Source: an uncultured Bacilli bacterium (GTDB lineage: Bacteria; Bacillota_I; Bacilli_A; RF39; UBA660). From it: 32,143 bases of DNA. A model generated the notes under the pieces. That model was given only the letters and a program-made list of their open reading frames with translations. It was not told the origin of the DNA and searched no databases. Both the position numbers and the translations under genes were made by a program. Positions 31,316 through 32,143 of the stretch are shown here, in pieces. The stretch lies in contig CALVHX010000008.1 of assembly GCA_944329195.1 (NCBI GenBank), positions 1 through 32,143 on the forward strand, in the 5' to 3' direction. Within the stretch, counting starts at the first letter, position 1, and each line of letters begins with the position of its first letter.

Positions 31316-32143
31316 AATTGAAATAATTAATATATATGGAAGTATAGATAATTTTCGAGAAATATTTCCAAATTATTATAACAGATTTACTGAGAAAGAA
31401 GAAATCATGATAGATAGTATTAGCAAAGAAAACGATAATTTTATAATGGTGGTCTCTCCAATTTTTTCAGCTTCTATTATTGAAAATATATTATTTACTA
31501 ATTATCTATCGATTGATACACTAGAATCTATTTATAATAGATTAATTATTGAAGAGGATAATACTTTGGACTATAAAGAGACGGTTTCAGCAATCAAAGA
31601 AGCACATGGAGATTATGTCTTAGCATTAAAGAAAAATCAGAAAACATTTTATGATGATGTAAAAGATTACTTAGTTGATTTGGGTATATTAAAAGAGATA
31701 GAAAAAGAAAATTACGCTGAATATATTGAAAAATCACATAGCAAAATCATAACAAGAAAATATTATATGACAAGTAAAATATCATGGTTAGAAAATAAAG
31801 AAAAATGGGAAAAATTAAAATCTATAGGAGTTGAGAAAAAAACAATTGAATCAATACAGACAGGTAAAGTAATTGAAGAAAATAGATACTTTATAATTAG
31901 TTTCAAAGATGATATACATTCATTTGCAGACGCAGTAAGAAAACATTGGGGAGTAGAAAATAATTTACATGCACCATTAGATATAGTGTTTAAAGAAGAT
32001 GCTAATAGAACATTAGAAAAAAATGGAGCAAAAAATTTGGGAATATTAAAGCGAATTTGTTTAGCAGTTTTAAAGTTTGTACAAACATATTATAATTTGA
32101 GTTTAAATAAAATTAGATTTTTATTATCTATAGATTTTGAAAA
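31308..32143 (+). CDS. Chimeric frame: unknown N-terminus fused to ISAs1-family transposase C-terminus (runs off the window)
   Basis: An open frame from GTG 31308 to the window end (278 codons, no stop). Residues 1 to about 88 match nothing I know. From about residue 89 it is ISAs1-type: K-E-T-V-S-A-I-K-E-A-H-G-D-Y-V-L-A-L-K-K (family: x-Q-x-x-x-A-x-x-I-x-x-x-G-G-D-Y-[VL]-L-A-L-K-x-N-Q), and later R-K-H-W-G-V-E-N-N-L-H, which holds the last catalytic Glu. The first two catalytic aspartates are missing, so this is a 5'-truncated transposase joined in frame near 31570. It overlaps the pRiA4b-like gene by eight nt and could be translated by coupling. Possibly a pseudogene. Confidence 0.65.
   Translation, partial: MNKIEIINIYGSIDNFREIFPNYYNRFTEKEEIMIDSISKENDNFIMVVSPIFSASIIENILFTNYLSIDTLESIYNRLIIEEDNTLDYKETVSAIKEAHGDYVLALKKNQKTFYDDVKDYLVDLGILKEIEKENYAEYIEKSHSKIITRKYYMTSKISWLENKEKWEKLKSIGVEKKTIESIQTGKVIEENRYFIISFKDDIHSFADAVRKHWGVENNLHAPLDIVFKEDANRTLEKNGAKNLGILKRICLAVLKFVQTYYNLSLNKIRFLLSIDFE
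31961..32143 (+). repeat. Direct repeat, right copy (transposase 3' end)
   Basis: Same orientation as 19458-19640 with five mismatches in 183 nt. Together they enclose the Wadjet, AbiE and pRiA4b cassettes. Confidence 0.92.

Overview
The window is AT-rich DNA from a low-GC Gram-positive bacterium (Bacillota). Three things point there: a T-box leader ahead of pheST, a CIRCE operator on clpB, and sporulation genes (a CotY/CotZ-like coat protein and yqfC-yqfD). Trp is encoded by TGG and TGA is used as a stop, so this is not the Mycoplasma code. The N-domain-less ClpB and very low GC would fit a small-genome gut lineage of Bacilli, but I cannot place it further from sequence alone.

Layout. 1-2.5 kb: a minus-strand operon of an SdpI-like membrane protein and two small paralogues, then a small zinc-ribbon membrane protein. 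2.6-4.1 kb: a double-length ThyX-like protein. 4.3-6.75 kb: a two-gene mobile element (IS91-type HUH transposase plus tyrosine recombinase) bounded by inverted repeats, with unusual foldback structures at each side. 6.8-8.9 kb: tRNA-Val(GAC), a lipoprotein gene, and a convergent pair encoding a DUF1292-like and a single-pass membrane protein. 8.9-12.6 kb: clpB under a CIRCE/sigma-A promoter and, divergently, a protein made of 34-residue repeats. 12.7-19.0 kb: housekeeping and spore genes (frr, T-box-pheS-pheT, coat protein, yqfC-yqfD).

19.1-32.1 kb is an accessory island. It starts with a wrecked ISAs1-type transposase. A complete four-gene type II Wadjet anti-plasmid system follows (JetABCD: kleisin-like, KITE-like, SMC-like ATPase, TOPRIM nuclease). 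Then come an amidase remnant, an AbiE type IV toxin-antitoxin pair, and a small cassette: a DUF6429 gene with an in-frame stop, an integrase-N-domain-like protein, and a pRiA4b ORF-3-like protein. The island ends in a second ISAs1-type C-terminus fused to an unrelated N-terminus. The two transposase 3' ends form a direct repeat (183 nt compared, 5 mismatches) about 12.5 kb apart, so homologous recombination could delete or excise the whole defence block.

Wadjet and AbiE are known systems. The less explained items are the inverted-repeat-bounded IS91/recombinase element whose right repeat doubles as the tRNA promoter, the crossing inverted repeats at 6610-6694, the double ThyX that lacks the usual motif serine in both halves, and the 34-residue repeat protein beside clpB.
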